A DNA stretch of 64,000 nt from positions 429,001 through 493,000 of the forward strand of contig CAJNDS010000169.1 in assembly GCA_905221605.1 (NCBI GenBank), written 5' to 3'. This stretch comes from Symbiodinium natans. Its lineage: Eukaryota; Sar; Dinophyceae; Suessiales; Symbiodiniaceae. Made by a program: the position numbers and the translations under genes. A model generated the notes under the pieces. The model was given only the letters and a program-made list of their open reading frames with translations. It was not told the DNA's origin and did not search any database. Of this stretch, positions 44,441 to 56,766 are shown in pieces (position 1 is the stretch's first letter; every line of letters begins with the position of its first letter).

Positions 44441-44512
44441 ATGCCACCGCAGATGCCGCAGATGCCGCAGATGCCCCAGCCGCAGATGCCCCAGCCGCAA
44501 ATGCCGCAGCAG
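44441..44512 (+). repeat. AGATGCCGC nonamer repeats
   Basis: Imperfect copies of AGATGCCGC and AGATGCCCCAGCCGC. The words are shared with the 15-bp repeat 220 bases downstream. Confidence 0.75.
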
Positions 44513-44724
44513 CTGCAGGGCCCCGACCTCAGTAAGAAGCTTCGTAAAGCCAGATGAAGCCCTTTGAACCGATCCAGGCATCAAGAAGGTGCGCGAAGTG
44601 TATCCTCAAGTCAACTTGGCAAACCACTCGTTCGAAGTTGAGATGGGTGCAGTCACTACGTGCAGCTGCAAGTAGTGCCAGAGCTCCCGGCGACAGAGAT
44701 GCTCCAGCTTTGTGTACAGGTCAG

Positions 44725-44822
44725 CAAATGCCGCAGCAGCAGATGCCGCAGCAGCAGATGCCGCAGCAGCAGATGCCGCAGCAGCAGATGCCGCAGCAGC
44801 AGATGCCGCAGCAACAGATGCC
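44725..44822 (+). repeat. 15-bp tandem repeat (ATGCCGCAGCAGCAG)n
   Basis: About 6.5 copies, encoding MPQQQ repeats in one plus frame. A 105-codon frame from 44,554 passes through it, ending at 44,871, and may belong to a Met-Pro-Gln-rich low-complexity protein, but nothing else supports a gene. Confidence 0.85.
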
Positions 44823-44871
44823 GCCGTGCCATGGCTGCAAGACTTTGCCTATGACCAATAACGCACAATGA

Positions 44872-47850
44872 GAAGAGCCTGAACCCAGCCCCTGAATTGA
44901 ATGTCTTTGCCAATATCCGGCACTTGTGCATTGAGGATGGGGATGGTCTTCATGCCCGTCGCAATGGCCCCAGCGCCACCGGCACCAATGAATGCAGGTG
45001 GAGGCAGGGTCCAAGAGGTTCCAAGAACAGCCCAAGCCATCAAAACCCTCAGAGCAGAACTGATCTTGGATACTTTCCAAGAACAGGGGGGCCCCCTTTT
45101 TCCCCCAAATAGAATCGAATCCTTATTGCAGGGTCTTCCACTCCACCCTTTATGAGAGACATTTTCGGCAAGCGCCCTGCCAGGCCCAGGGCCCAGTGGG
45201 CCTGTAGCCGCGGTCGCCCCCGGAGGGGGCTACGGGGGCCCTGAGCAGCTTCCCATCATGCGCCAGCCGGACCGGGGGGCGAGGCGAGGGATTTTGTGGG
45301 CAGAAGGTGGTTAAGAGCCTAAGCCGCTTCGAACCAGAGGCTCTCTTGGAGCCTTCAACCCGAATCTCGTGGCTTTACATCGGAAAGCAGGTGAGAACTC
45401 CAAGCGGCTTTTCGGAGCCCGACTCTTGAGGTGGCCAGCGCCCGGCGTCGGCCCGCTGCCTGTGGGTCCCATGCCGCAGAACGCACAGAACAGCGTCATT
45501 GCGACCTGGCCTGACTTGGGATGGCGACTTCATGGTCCAAGTTCCTGGACGGTCTTCTACAACCCTGCAAGTTATCCATGATAGGTCGCCACGTCAACAT
45601 ACAGTGAGTAAAAGTCTGGGCAAGCCAGATTCGAATACATGTCGCAAGTGTGCAGGGTGAGCCCTGCCATGGTCGGCATGGACACGCTTCGAGTGAAAGT
45701 TCAATCTTTCCAACCACCCACAACCTCACGGCGTTTGCTCACAAGTTTTTTTGCTGCAGTCCAGAACTTCCAAAGACCAGCGCGTCAGCATCTGGAAGCT
45801 CAGGTCACCGACGGCTCGTCGGCACCCAGCTCGACGATGGCGGTGTCCAGCTCAGGTCGGAGGGGGATGTGGGGGTTTTCGGTGGTTTTTCTGTCGAACT
45901 CGTCTTTTGAAGTTTTGAGGGTTGAGGGCGGTAGGGGTGCTTGTCAACACAACTGGAAATCAGGGTAAGCGGAATGCCTCTTAAGGTACTCCCAAACAGG
46001 CAATGACAAGCCCTAAGCCCTAAACTCCTGGAACCCGAAAACCGGCGCTGGGAGGTCGCGACTCTACGGCGCCTCCGCAGCCCCAGACCCTCACAAGGGC
46101 CTTTAGCAGCTCACCTCAAGCTTAAGGCTTTGGGTTCAGGGTTTTTAGGCCCTTCGGTGCAGCCAGAAAGCAGAGGTGCCCTTGGTGTTTCGGCTTGGGC
46201 GAATTCTGAACACCGTGCCGGCAAGCCTACGTAGAGCAACATAGGGTCCTATAGATTGGGGAGATTCAATGCTTCGAAAATTAGTGCGGTGTATTTATTC
46301 ATTGGGGGTGGTGACCCGCTGGCGGCCACCTCCGCGGCCGAGGCGAACAAAAGATGTTGCTGCTACTACTTTCTACAAGTACAATTCGAGTACTCAAGAG
46401 GTTGAGAAGGTTGAGTCCGTGGGTTTTACACTTGAGAAGATTTGCGGTTCAGGATGTCGATAGGTAAGCTTAGCACATGCGCTGCTGGCAGCAGAAGCAG
46501 AGCGGATCGTGTGAAGGCGATCACGGCTTTCTATGGCAATGAAGCCTTTCGGGGTTTATGATATCAAGAAGTGAACCTGGTTTCAGGAGTGGTTGGAGGG
46601 ACTACGGGGACCGACGATAGCTAGAGAGGGTTGCTTGTGTCACTTGTGACATCTTATCTCCTTGTGTACCTCGCAGGATTCACAAGTGATCCGAGGCATA
46701 TTCTGTTCAAATGGACGAAAACACATGTTGGAAATGACGCCCTAGAGATCTGTTATGTCACAAGTGACACTTTGCACATATCACAAATGAACCGGCATAC
46801 TGACCGCTTGAGAGTAGTGTGCTTTTGTGACACAAGTCTTAGATGTCAAGACGCCCCTCATGCCACGCAATGCCTCAAGATAAGTCCGTGTGCCAGTTAG
46901 GGTTGGCTACACCACTGACCGCTCTGTGCGCTCTCTCTCGCTCTCTCTCGCTTTCTGTTTCTGGGGAAGCCGCCTTACAGCCAACATCTGATGCCGAGGT
47001 GTGAAGAGCGGCTTCTTCCGCGTGTGCCTGGGTTACGTTTTTAAAGAGGACCGAGTGCCGGAGGAGAAGTAGCACCGTTAGTCCAGTCCCATTAGTCCAG
47101 TCAGTCCCTCTCAGTTGTACCCAGAGGGGTTCAATCTTGAGTCAGCTGCAACAATGTCACTAGCAGCTTCGCTTGTCTGCCAAGGGCTCATGGGCTCATG
47201 GCATCGAAAAGATTTGACCCAACTCAGGGCCAAACATGCTCAGGCACTGGACCGTGGATGGGCGAAAGCTCCGGGGCAACGAGAAGCAAACAGCAACGCG
47301 GCAACATGCGGCAACGGCTTGGATAGTCGAGGCGAGTAGAATCGCGAGCGTTTCGGCCCACCAATGTCAAACATCCCTCGCCCCAAACTCCTGAAAGCCT
47401 TATGAACATCTGCAGCCCGGACATCCGAAGCAACCCCAGACTTAGGTATCGCCGCCGTTTGAGCTGTCCTTCGGCCCCAAATATCCGGCAGTCACGCCTC
47501 CGAGCCGCAAAAGGTTGGGATTGTTTATGAACAAGTTGCTGGAGCCTTGAAGGGTCACTGCTCACTCGGGTCATGCCCAGCTTCCGCTGCCATGGCCATG
47601 AAGGCCCGAAAGCCTGACCACGAAAGCAGAGAGCATGGGCAGCATAAGGTTCAAGATGATGATCTATCCGGAGATGGTCAATGAAGGCAAGGGCGGATGC
47701 TGCTTCAGGCTGGGACCCTCACTTCCCGAGTAGATTGTTCAGGGCTTGAAGGCCCCAAACCCGAGTTAAACCCTACTTGAGCCATCTTAACCCGCAACCC
47801 TCAACCCGTCATTTTGGTGTGAGAGCCCCGAGTACTCTCGTCTATTCCAG
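44872..47850. other. Intergenic, no gene supported
   Basis: Holds a telomere-like CCCTAAA cluster at 46,010-46,025, the inverted TGTCAC/GTGACA palindromes at 46,636-46,772, and a CT-rich GCTCTCTC stretch near 46,930. No convincing frames. Confidence 0.45.
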
Positions 47851-48055
47851 ACCCTCTGATGTGTGTCTGTGTGGGGCCCAGCGGTCAGGAAGTCGAAAGG
47901 AAGAGGATACTCTGCTGCATTGGTTCCAGGGAATGCGACCTTTGCCATGAGCCATCGCGGCCTTTGTTGGTCTGGATGGCACCCCCATAAGGCTCGTGCG
48001 GCTTTCGCCAGCACTCTGGTAGCCACGGGTGGCCATAGTAGCAGGAACAAGGATC

Positions 48056-48170
48056 ATAAGCAGCAACAAACAGCAACAACGACAGCAACAACAGCAGCAA
48101 CAGCAGCAACAACAGCAACAACAGCAACAACAGCAACAACAGCAACAACAGCAACAACAGCAGCAACAGC

Positions 48171-48249
<79 letters not shown>

Positions 48250-48270
48250 GCACCAGCAGCAGCAGTAGTA
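48056..48270 (+). repeat. (CAACAG)n/(CAA)n tract
   Basis: About 215 bases of mixed CAA and CAG triplets, giving an artefactual poly-Gln frame on plus and poly-Leu on minus. Its left edge, GGATCATAAGCAGCAACAAA, recurs at 58,580. Confidence 0.95.
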
Positions 48271-48336
48271 CTATTGATAATTTATAGTACCTGTATACTA
48301 GAAGAACATATGTACAATACTATATCATATTATATA

Positions 48337-48475
48337 TATGGTGGTATACGCATATATATATATATGTATGTATGTAAGTAAGTATGTATGTATGTATGTA
48401 TGTATGTATGTATGTATGTATGTATGTATGTATGTATGTGTGTGTATGTATGTATACACATACATATGGTAGTAT
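48337..48475. repeat. (TATG)n tetranucleotide and AT-rich repeats
   Basis: GTAT/TATG units occur in an almost pure run at 48,364-48,455 and are flanked by ATATAT and ACATAC words that can fold back on the run. Confidence 0.9.
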
Positions 48476-50630
48476 ATATCTACATATACATATATAGAGA
48501 GTCGTGTATATGTAGATGTTGTTTTGTGTTTTGGTAGTCCAGCCTTCGCGAAGCCCAGGCTACGTTCAGATTAAGTGCGAGGCGGAGCTCGAGGAGTCGG
48601 TTGCGCCCTTTGAGCCGCAGTGAGGAGAAGCTTCCTTCCAGATTCCGTATCATTCCGCTTTTCTGCTAGTGCTTGGGCTTTAGCGCCTTTACGGTCCAGC
48701 CTTTGGGAGTTAAGGGTCATCCGTTTTTTTTTTTTTTTGTTTTTTTCTCCTGTTTGGACTTGCACATTCAGTTTCTGGATCTCGGGTTGATCAGGGAGCT
48801 GGTGTGTCTGTTGCCGAGTATGTCTCCCGATTTGCCGAAGGCCTGCTCTCGCTTCCCGATTGTCCCCAGCCTTGGCCTTGGAGGTGGGTTTCTTTCCGAA
48901 TCTCCATCGGCAGCGGCAACAAGACCGCTTCGTGGCTGATGTCCTGCTTGCCTTCGCTTACCCTGAAACCTGAAAGATTTGTTGCCTCCTAAGAGTCCCT
49001 GTGTCCCAACCATTGCAAGGTTTGTTGGTTTGTTGGTCCGGCTTCGTTGGGCTGTGCCGATGGACCAGACGCCTGAGGTTGGTCCCCGGGGCCCTCGCTA
49101 CCACAACTTCTCCCAGAGCGCTGTGACCGGCCTCGAGGCGGGACGCGGGATCTCCACGTTGAGTTCCGCTGTCGTAGGCACCTTTCAGCCTGACATGCTC
49201 TTGAGTTTGGCTCTCCGGGATCCTACACAGCCCAGCTCATTGCTTTGACTTTCCGTTCATTTTTCGGCACCTTAGGGTGACAGAGGGGGGCATAGCAACA
49301 GACACTTGATCAGCTCCTTCATCGCTTGGGCACTGAATCCATCCGAATCCTGAGCTCGCCCAACGTAAAGCCCGCAAGTACCCCGCAGATCGCCACACGG
49401 ACAGGAGGGGCCCACGAAGGATGAGCACATTTGGGACTTCACGGCACCTCGGTGAGGGATGGGGAGGGCGACCTCGAAGGGATTGTGGTGGTTACCGGTT
49501 ACCACCTTGCCCAAGCCAGGAAGTCCTGGACGAGGCCTCCCAGACATTCGCTGCTCACTGGCATTACGTTGACCAGCAATACAGGATTGTTACAATGCAC
49601 GAATGAAAGGAACACAATACAGTACTATGATATGATGATAATACAACCATACAAGAGTATATTGCCAGTACCATGACAATTCAACAGTATATTTCTGTAG
49701 TAAAGCAAGAATCGAATGATATCGTAACTCAACAAGATATTTCTTCTGGAAAGTGGTCACTGCCGAGCTATTGCTGGTTAACCGTGGCAGCCTCGCATTG
49801 CATTTTGACCGACGGGCTGCCGTCACCCTGCTCCCTTCAACCGAAAGAATTTCTGAGCTTCAGGAGCTGAATCCCAAGTTCTTCGGAGCCGAATGGGGCC
49901 GTCTTCAAGTCATGTCGAAGCACCGACACTGAGGTGGTCTGCCTTGAAATCGTTCCCGGTGGCAGAGGGCCTGGAAAGTGAGTCGACAGCATTACCCTGG
50001 AAGATGCCCTACGTGATCTACATGAGAGTGTGTTCTGGTCCTTCAAAAAACCCATTTTGAACCGTTGGACAAGGGCTTCTTTCAAGCTCCTCTGGAGGGG
50101 ACGCAGCGTCACCTGCAAAAAGCGCAGGTGCCCTCAGAGAGCTCGAGCTTGCAGCTCGGGGTACACCTGCCCCGAAGCAAGATCTTCACTTCAGTGCCCT
50201 CAAGTTTCGAGAAGCCCCGAACGCCTGATGTTGAGATGCTTGGCAGCCTGTAAACCCACAGAATGAGCAGGGCTTCAAGTTTGTAAGACCTCGCTTCGTG
50301 GCTCCACCCTTCTCACGCGCAGTCTTCACAAAGGCCGTTTTCCAGCGCGGCTTACATGACAAAGTTGTGTCGAAAGATCTGAGGTTCGCTCAACTGCGTA
50401 GGTTCAGGACCTTCTGGCCAGCCGGAGTGCAACCAGCAGAATCGAGATTTCCAGCACACGACAAGACTGTATTGGGTTGCTCTCTGCGGTGGCAAGACTC
50501 TTGCTAAGGTTGGACTCTTCTCAGCCAAGGGAACGGGCTGAGGTACATGTAGCAGCTGTAGCAGGGGCCCACTTCACTCGGAGTATCGAAAGCCATGGCA
50601 ATCATCTTGGTATTTCGAGAGCAAAATCAC
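48476..50630. other. Intergenic, no gene supported
   Basis: A T tract lies at 48,724-48,747 and an AT-rich segment at 49,600-49,740. Several open frames on both strands show no domain. Confidence 0.4.
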
Positions 50631-50631
50631 C

Positions 50632-50694
50632 CTAAACCCTAAACCCTAGACCCTAGACCCTAAACCCAAAACCCAAAACCCTAAACCTAAAAAG
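50632..50694 (+). repeat. Interstitial CCCTAAA telomere-like cluster
   Basis: CCCTAAACCCTAAACCCTAGACCCTAGACCCTAAA-type array of about eight degenerate units. The plant/dinoflagellate telomere unit is TTTAGGG. Confidence 0.85.
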
Positions 50695-50855
50695 GGCTCC
50701 TTATAAGCTCCTTAAGCGGCCCCTCTTGCAGAGTGAGTTTCCTTGCTCAGCCTTTTGACGTCCGAGCAAGGAAGGAAGTGGACTCCAGCACTCCGGGGAA
50801 GAGTTGCGAGCAGACCTTCTCACAAGGTGTAGCCCTTTAAGTTAGCAAGATCAGT

Positions 50856-50856
<1 letters not shown>

Positions 50857-50912
<56 letters not shown>

Positions 50913-51000
50913 ATGATTATTATTAAGTTATTATAATCATGATGACGATTATTATTACCATGATTACTGTTATTCTTCTTCTTATTATTACTATGATTAT
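50857..51000. repeat. (GAT)n microsatellite with AT-rich tail
   Basis: About 18 GAT units to 50,912, then degenerate ATT/ATC triplets to about 51,010. Confidence 0.9.
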
Positions 51001-51019
51001 TCTTCTTATTGTTATGATG

Positions 51020-54000
51020 GATATTCATTATGGAAAGGCTTTAGTGTGCTTCGAGCCGCCTTTAGGATTCTGCTCTTATCCTCTCCATCGAGTGGTTGCG
51101 AAAGGCAATGGATGAAGAGTTCCTGCAGATGCCTTCGGGCTAAGCGGCTCAGGGAACGACGTACCCGTACCAGACCAGCCCCATCGCTTGAATGCGACAA
51201 AGAGTTCTTGGTTTGCAGTGGCTCCGCACTCTTCATGCTGAGAGAAGCCTGCTGCTGTTTCCTGTGCCTTCTGCTCCACAAGATATTTTCTCCCAGTGCC
51301 TCCAGTAGCAAACCCTAGACCCAAAGCCCTAAACTTCAAAGTGAGCAAAGTCGACGTTTAATTCGGGCCTGAGCCGTTTACCCCAAAACAGCTCAAGTCT
51401 GTCGCTCTTTGTGCAGGACCAGCTAATGAATGCGATGCTCCTGCGCAGAAACTTGTGTGCCATCACCGATGATCCCAGGCAACTCCCAGTGACCTGGGTC
51501 TGACATGCAAGCGCAGTTGTTGAGTTTGTCTGCAAAGTGCTGTATCGGAATTAGAGAGTGGTAGGGGTCTCGGGGCCATGGGCCCAGGCGGAGTTCTCGC
51601 AACCTCCATGCCTGACTCCCTGTGAGGTGGGAGGAGCTCCCAATTGGTTTAGTCGAGATGATCCTGCGACAGGACTTCAGCCAGAATTGAGAATGGTACC
51701 AGTGGCACTTGTCTTCCAAACGTGGCACTTTTAGGGAGTGTGCTGATTGATTCTGCCTTCGGTGTTGGCAGCTCTTTTGGGATTTCTGCTTGCCTCCTGG
51801 CAGTTGGGTTTGCGCGCAGGCTGGCTGGCCTGTATAGTTTGCAGCCCGCGGGGCTCAGGGTTTTTTCCCAAACGAGGTTTTTCCCTGAGCTTGCTTGATT
51901 GAGTCTCGTGGCACAAGCCCATGAGATTACAGATTACTTGGGTTCTGCAAGAGCTGCTGCAGTGCAACTGAGCCTGGCAGGAACACTTAGGGAAGACAGG
52001 ATCCCACCGCGCCTAACCTCCTGCTGCCAGGTTTTTGTGAAGACACCAGAATCCCTCTGCACCGAACTCCACGAGCATGCAACCTCTCACGCCCTGACCA
52101 CTGGCGCCCCGAAGTGAATCCAACCCCCTAAGCCCTGAGCCCTAACCCCTACCCAAGCCCTAACCCGACAGCCCGAAGCCCCGAACCAAGTGAGGACGAT
52201 CTACCCATCGCATCCGAGGCAGAGGTGCAGTCTTTGGGTCTTTGAGGGGTTCCTTATAGTTCTTCGGGGTTCCTTCGGTTCCTAGCGCGGTGGTCGTGTT
52301 TTCGCAGGGTTCTTCGAGGGTTCCTGGGGTTTCCAGGTGTTTTTCTCGGCTTCATCGGGTTTTTCTTGGGTGGTTGGAGGGTCGTGTTTTGCCTACCTTG
52401 TTACCTTGACTCTACGTGTTGCAATCACCAAACTTGAGCTGTGGATTCTTCACCTGCCCGAAGACCTCAATGCAGCACCCACAGCAGGTTTTAACGTTGA
52501 TCGCCAAGTGGATTGGCAGCCGACAGCGGAAGGAGGAGGACCCAAACCACACACTAAACACCCAAATCCCCTGGCCATTTCCTGTGCTTGGGTTTGCTTT
52601 TGCTGAATTGTGGTCTCTTTCGGGTGCCTGTTGCAAAGGCGTCCATAGGGGGACTCAAATTTGGAACAACCTCCTTCTTAACCCCCCGACCCCACGCACA
52701 TGTGACTTTGTGGGCTGGCATGGGCATGTCCTGACTACGTGAATTCAGGGCCTTCATCGTTTCTTTAAGGATGAATTCAAGAAGCGCCAGTGGTGCATCT
52801 GTTGGAAGTAGGGTTCCTGCGGCGGGATGGCCGTGAAGCACCCTAAATCCCAGTTCCAGAAGTACAAGTGCTTGCATGAAGGAAACCCAGCAGCATCGGC
52901 CCAAGGTTTCGGTTCAAGCGATTCAAGCGTGCTACTTTTGACGCTCGGGTTCCACATGTCTTTCGAATATCTATGGCGCGAGGAAGTCACACGCCTGCTG
53001 CGCTCGTTTCGCAAGGGCGACAGTGTGCGGGTCTGCCACTGAGAAAGGAGCAGCAACATGCCAGAAGCCATGCGGAACAGAAGCCACCTTATTGTGGACA
53101 AAAGGAGACTATGCTGCGTCAGCATCAGACTCACTCCGTCCTGAACATCCCAGACCCTTGAGCGCTTAGGTCCGCATTTCGGACATGGCGGCCTTAATGG
53201 GCGCACTAGGCACCTGGACCGGGTTTCGGGGGGGCATGACTGGCTGATGACTCGTTCTTGTCGTCAGCTAGGTCCGACAGGTTTCTGGGGGGCTCGCCCG
53301 TGACAACTTAAGCTGGTTGGGGGCTGCACTCCCATGTTCACTGAAGCACGAAGCAGTAACTGCAGCCGCACTTCGAGCAGCTAGATGATGCCCCTTGGTT
53401 TGCATGAAACGGCCCCTCACTTCGTGGACGCAGTCGAGTGGAGTGACGCCTCTTGCAAGGCTGGGACATTTTCTCAGACAAGGCCTTGCGGGTTGCTTTG
53501 GGTTGCTTCGCTTTGCTGGTGGCTTCAGTTCTCTGAGTTCTTCTGTATGCTGGCCCCTGCCGTTGACATGGGAAGGGGTGATGGGTGTCCAGCAGTGCAG
53601 GTTCCTCGTACAGGCGCCTCGGTGTGGGACCCCAACTTTACCATTCACCGGCACGAGGCAAAGGGGGATCGGCCGTGGCCAAGCTGGCCAGGGCGACAGC
53701 GATTTCATGAGTTGTTTCAGAGGCTTTGTTGTGGGTCTCATTAGGTTTGTCGGGCTGGTCAAGGCGGATGTCTCTGGATCATCTTGGGCCGTGAGTGGCC
53801 GCAGCCCTTTCCCATGAGCTACCATAAACCCTAAACATACCTAAGGCCTAAGCCCTTAATCAAAACCCGAAGCTGGAGGCCTTTTTTCTTACAGCCAATC
53901 AGAAGTGCTTCATCTGGGCATTGGGGCGTGAGGGTGAGCAGCATGCATCGGAACCATTGTGAGTCGCGAGTCATGCGAATTTGTTTTCGGATGCTGTTTT

Positions 54001-55730
54001 TCGGATGCCATGCCTGTCCTGGAGTGATGAAGGATGAATACATCGCCGTGAGTTCAGCTGACAGACAGAAGGTTGAGGGGGAAAGGGGCGGGTGTGTGTC
54101 AGTGCCAAACCATCGCAACAACCTAAACCCTGCACCCAGAAGAACCCAAAGCCCTAAATCCCCACAGACCCCAAGATGCGCAAGCCCTGGCTCACCCTCC
54201 CTCGCAGGGTGCCGGCACGCAGGGGTCCGGACCCGCCGAGTTGGGCGCCCGAGACAGAGAATTTGGCTCGAGAGTTCTCGGCTTTCTGCTTTTGTGCATC
54301 AGTAGCACGATGCCCTAGGCCCGAAGCCCTAGACCCTCAGCCCTGGTTGAGAAATATCACTCGGCCACTGGGAGCCACCGGAGGATCCCTAGGCTGCATT
54401 GTGCTCCATCACCTGCAGTAGTGGCTTGTCGGGGTTTCGGGGTTTAGGTTTTAGGGACTGCAGGTTCTGTGCTGAGGGCGCTGCTTGTGTCTTGGGCTCG
54501 GTACGGTGCGCCTCTCCGAGGTCCGCAGAGCGCAGAGAAGGAAATACCGTCGAAATCATCCACCAGATGGGTCGCGACCTTGGTGACCTCGACTTCTGCA
54601 TCACCTACATCCCGACCCTCGGAAGTTTCGGCTTTCTGTGCGGCATCTCCATAGACCTCCATGGTCGTTTTCAAGCACTTGCGAGCTGGGCGTGGAGTTT
54701 CAACCTTGGGAGTTTGGGTTGTCATGAGTCCCTCGAGCCGCATCACGGGTTAGCAAAGACCAAAACCTGTGCCCTGACCCCTGAAAAACGCATGTACCCA
54801 GATTTCACCTTTTGTTTTGGGACCAAGGCCCGAAGGACTTCCTACAACAGGAGCCTGGCTGGGCCTATCCAGGCGGAGAGAGTAGGAAGAGAGAAGCGGA
54901 GAGAGCGCGAGCGCGAGCGCGAGCGCGAGCGCAAGCGGAGCCCCCCGTCTTTTGCTCTTTTTCAGTGCAGCTGCTGGCAGAAAAATTCCGCTCAGCAGGG
55001 GGCTAAGCCTCATAAGCTGTTTCAGCCTCGAACCCCCGACCCGAAGCCACAAGACCGGCAAGCTCCCTACCAGTTTCGTGCTTGCCGGTGCAGCAGGATG
55101 TGCTCTCGCAGACAATCTCTCAGCCTCTGACCGCCGACGTATGTTGGTGGATAAGGTTCAGGTCGGGATTGTTGGCGTAAGAGCCAATGGTCAGGTGCGC
55201 ATCGGGGCAGGGTGAAACTGACCTCGAACTGCTGGCGTCGCGCCCAGATGAGCTACGTATCGATTGCATGTGGAAAGTGGCAACAAAGATTCCGAGTCCA
55301 AGAGTGAACAAGGCGCATGAGGCAGCGAGGATTGTAAGAAATCTTAGGTTGAGTCTTAAGTCTATCTTGTGCTCCTACATAGTTACACTCGCCTGAAGTC
55401 AGGAAAAGCCAGGCCGGTTACAACTCTTTGGCCTTTCGATCCCGGTGCTCAACCTCTTGCCTGTTTCGGTCCACACGGCTCTGTTTCGTTTGTATCATGA
55501 TAATGTAAGTATAATATCAATATGATATAGTGTAAGTCCACTCTAATACGAGTATGATAAGCTATAAGTATAATTTATTCATCATACACTTTGACAAGTG
55601 TGGACTTTGTGGAAAAGGCGATGCCTCCGCCTCGAAGGTCTCATCGTGAGCGCCGGCTGCTACGTGGAGGGCCGGGCCAGGCCCGATGAATCTCTGCGGG
55701 GCCCACAAAACCCACTTCGGGTTTCGGGTT
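51020..55730. other. Intergenic with telomere-like words, no gene supported
   Basis: Short CCCTAAA-like clusters at 51,313-51,330, 52,128-52,165, 53,824-53,850, 54,123-54,160 and 54,312-54,340. A GCGAGC hexamer run (54,906-54,938) encodes an artefactual Arg-Glu repeat. The longest plus frame (54,399-55,130) lacks recognisable domains. Confidence 0.4.
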
Positions 55731-55790
55731 CAAACCCTAAACCCTAAACCCTAAACGCTGAACCCTAAACCCTACACCCTAAACCTTCGT
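55731..55790 (+). repeat. Interstitial CCCTAAA telomere-like cluster
   Basis: About eight units, the cleanest in the window: several exact CCCTAAA plus variants GCTGAA and CCCTACA. Confidence 0.88.
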
Positions 55791-56039
55791 GGCTTAGTTT
55801 GAGCTTGCAATATGGCACGAGGCCGTGGCGTTACAGAAGCGGGCCTTTGAGCGAGGGCCTTAGAGTCCCTGCAGACGGGAGTTTCGGATTTGGTTGGAAG
55901 AACGGCGGCTTTGAGTCGTATGAAAAGAGGCTCAGATTCCCAAATATTCTCTGAGCTCTGGCCCCATTTTGGCCAGGTGCAGCCCAGCGAAGCCCACGGA
56001 GCGCAGCCCGTCGCCGCCGCCCTCTTTTCAGGTGCATTG

Positions 56040-56096
56040 ACACAGAGAGAAAGAGAGAGAGAGAGAGAAAGAAAGAGAAAGAGAGTCCTGCCTCCA

Positions 56097-56140
<44 letters not shown>

Positions 56141-56165
56141 AGAAGGAGAAGGAGAGGGAGGAAAG
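56040..56165. repeat. GA-rich microsatellite
   Basis: Two GA-rich blocks (AGAGAGAGAG, then GGAGAGGGAGAAGG) separated by CCTGCCTCCAAGAC. Confidence 0.9.
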
Positions 56166-56349
56166 CGGGGCGGGGAAAAAGGTAGAGTGAGTGAGTTTTT
56201 GGTAGTGTGTTTGAGGCAAAGCGGTTTTAGCATTGTTGTGTAGCACAGCATGTGCGCAGGGACATGTTTAGCGTCGACCGCCGCAGCTGTCGCCGCATCA
56301 CGCCGCTCCGCCCGTATTTTCTCTAACCTCCATAGTCGACGCCGACGCC

Positions 56350-56766
56350 ATGTTTTCCGTCGTCTACAACGAGGCCGACGTGCTCGACTACCTGGAGGTC
56401 GCCCTCTCCAACCCCCAATCGGCGATTGCATTCGTCGGCAATCTGTCGATGGATGCGCACACGCAATTCTGCGCCGCTCACGCGACGCTGATGGTGCGCA
56501 TCCGCACCCGGCTTGGCCTCCCCCCCATCGTTTTCGACGATGAACGCCCGTATTTTCTCTCCCACCCTCTTCCACCCTCAAACGGGTACCGACCGCCTGC
56601 CGGGCCGGCACGGGTGCAGAATGTGCCCCCGTGCGCCGGCACCGGTTTTTCGGCGGATCGGCGTACCCGGCACGTGAAGCGCTTGTTCGCAACCGCCGGC
56701 GCATGTCAGAGGGTTCTTTGTCGACTGAGAAAAGGGTTGAGAGGTTGGTTAATATTTCCGGCATAG
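56350..56766 (+). CDS. Doubtful ORF in a CG-rich island
   Basis: A 138-residue frame beginning MFSVVYNEADVLDYLEV, within a local island (56,250-56,720) visibly richer in CpG than its surroundings. The first 80 codons look protein-like; the remainder degenerates into Pro/Arg-rich sequence. No family recognised. CGCCCGTATTTTCTCT occurs twice, at 56,306 and 56,544. The opposite strand also has an 80-codon frame, so coding strand and reality are uncertain. Confidence 0.25.
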   Translation: MFSVVYNEADVLDYLEVALSNPQSAIAFVGNLSMDAHTQFCAAHATLMVRIRTRLGLPPIVFDDERPYFLSHPLPPSNGYRPPAGPARVQNVPPCAGTGFSADRRTRHVKRLFATAGACQRVLCRLRKGLRGWLIFPA

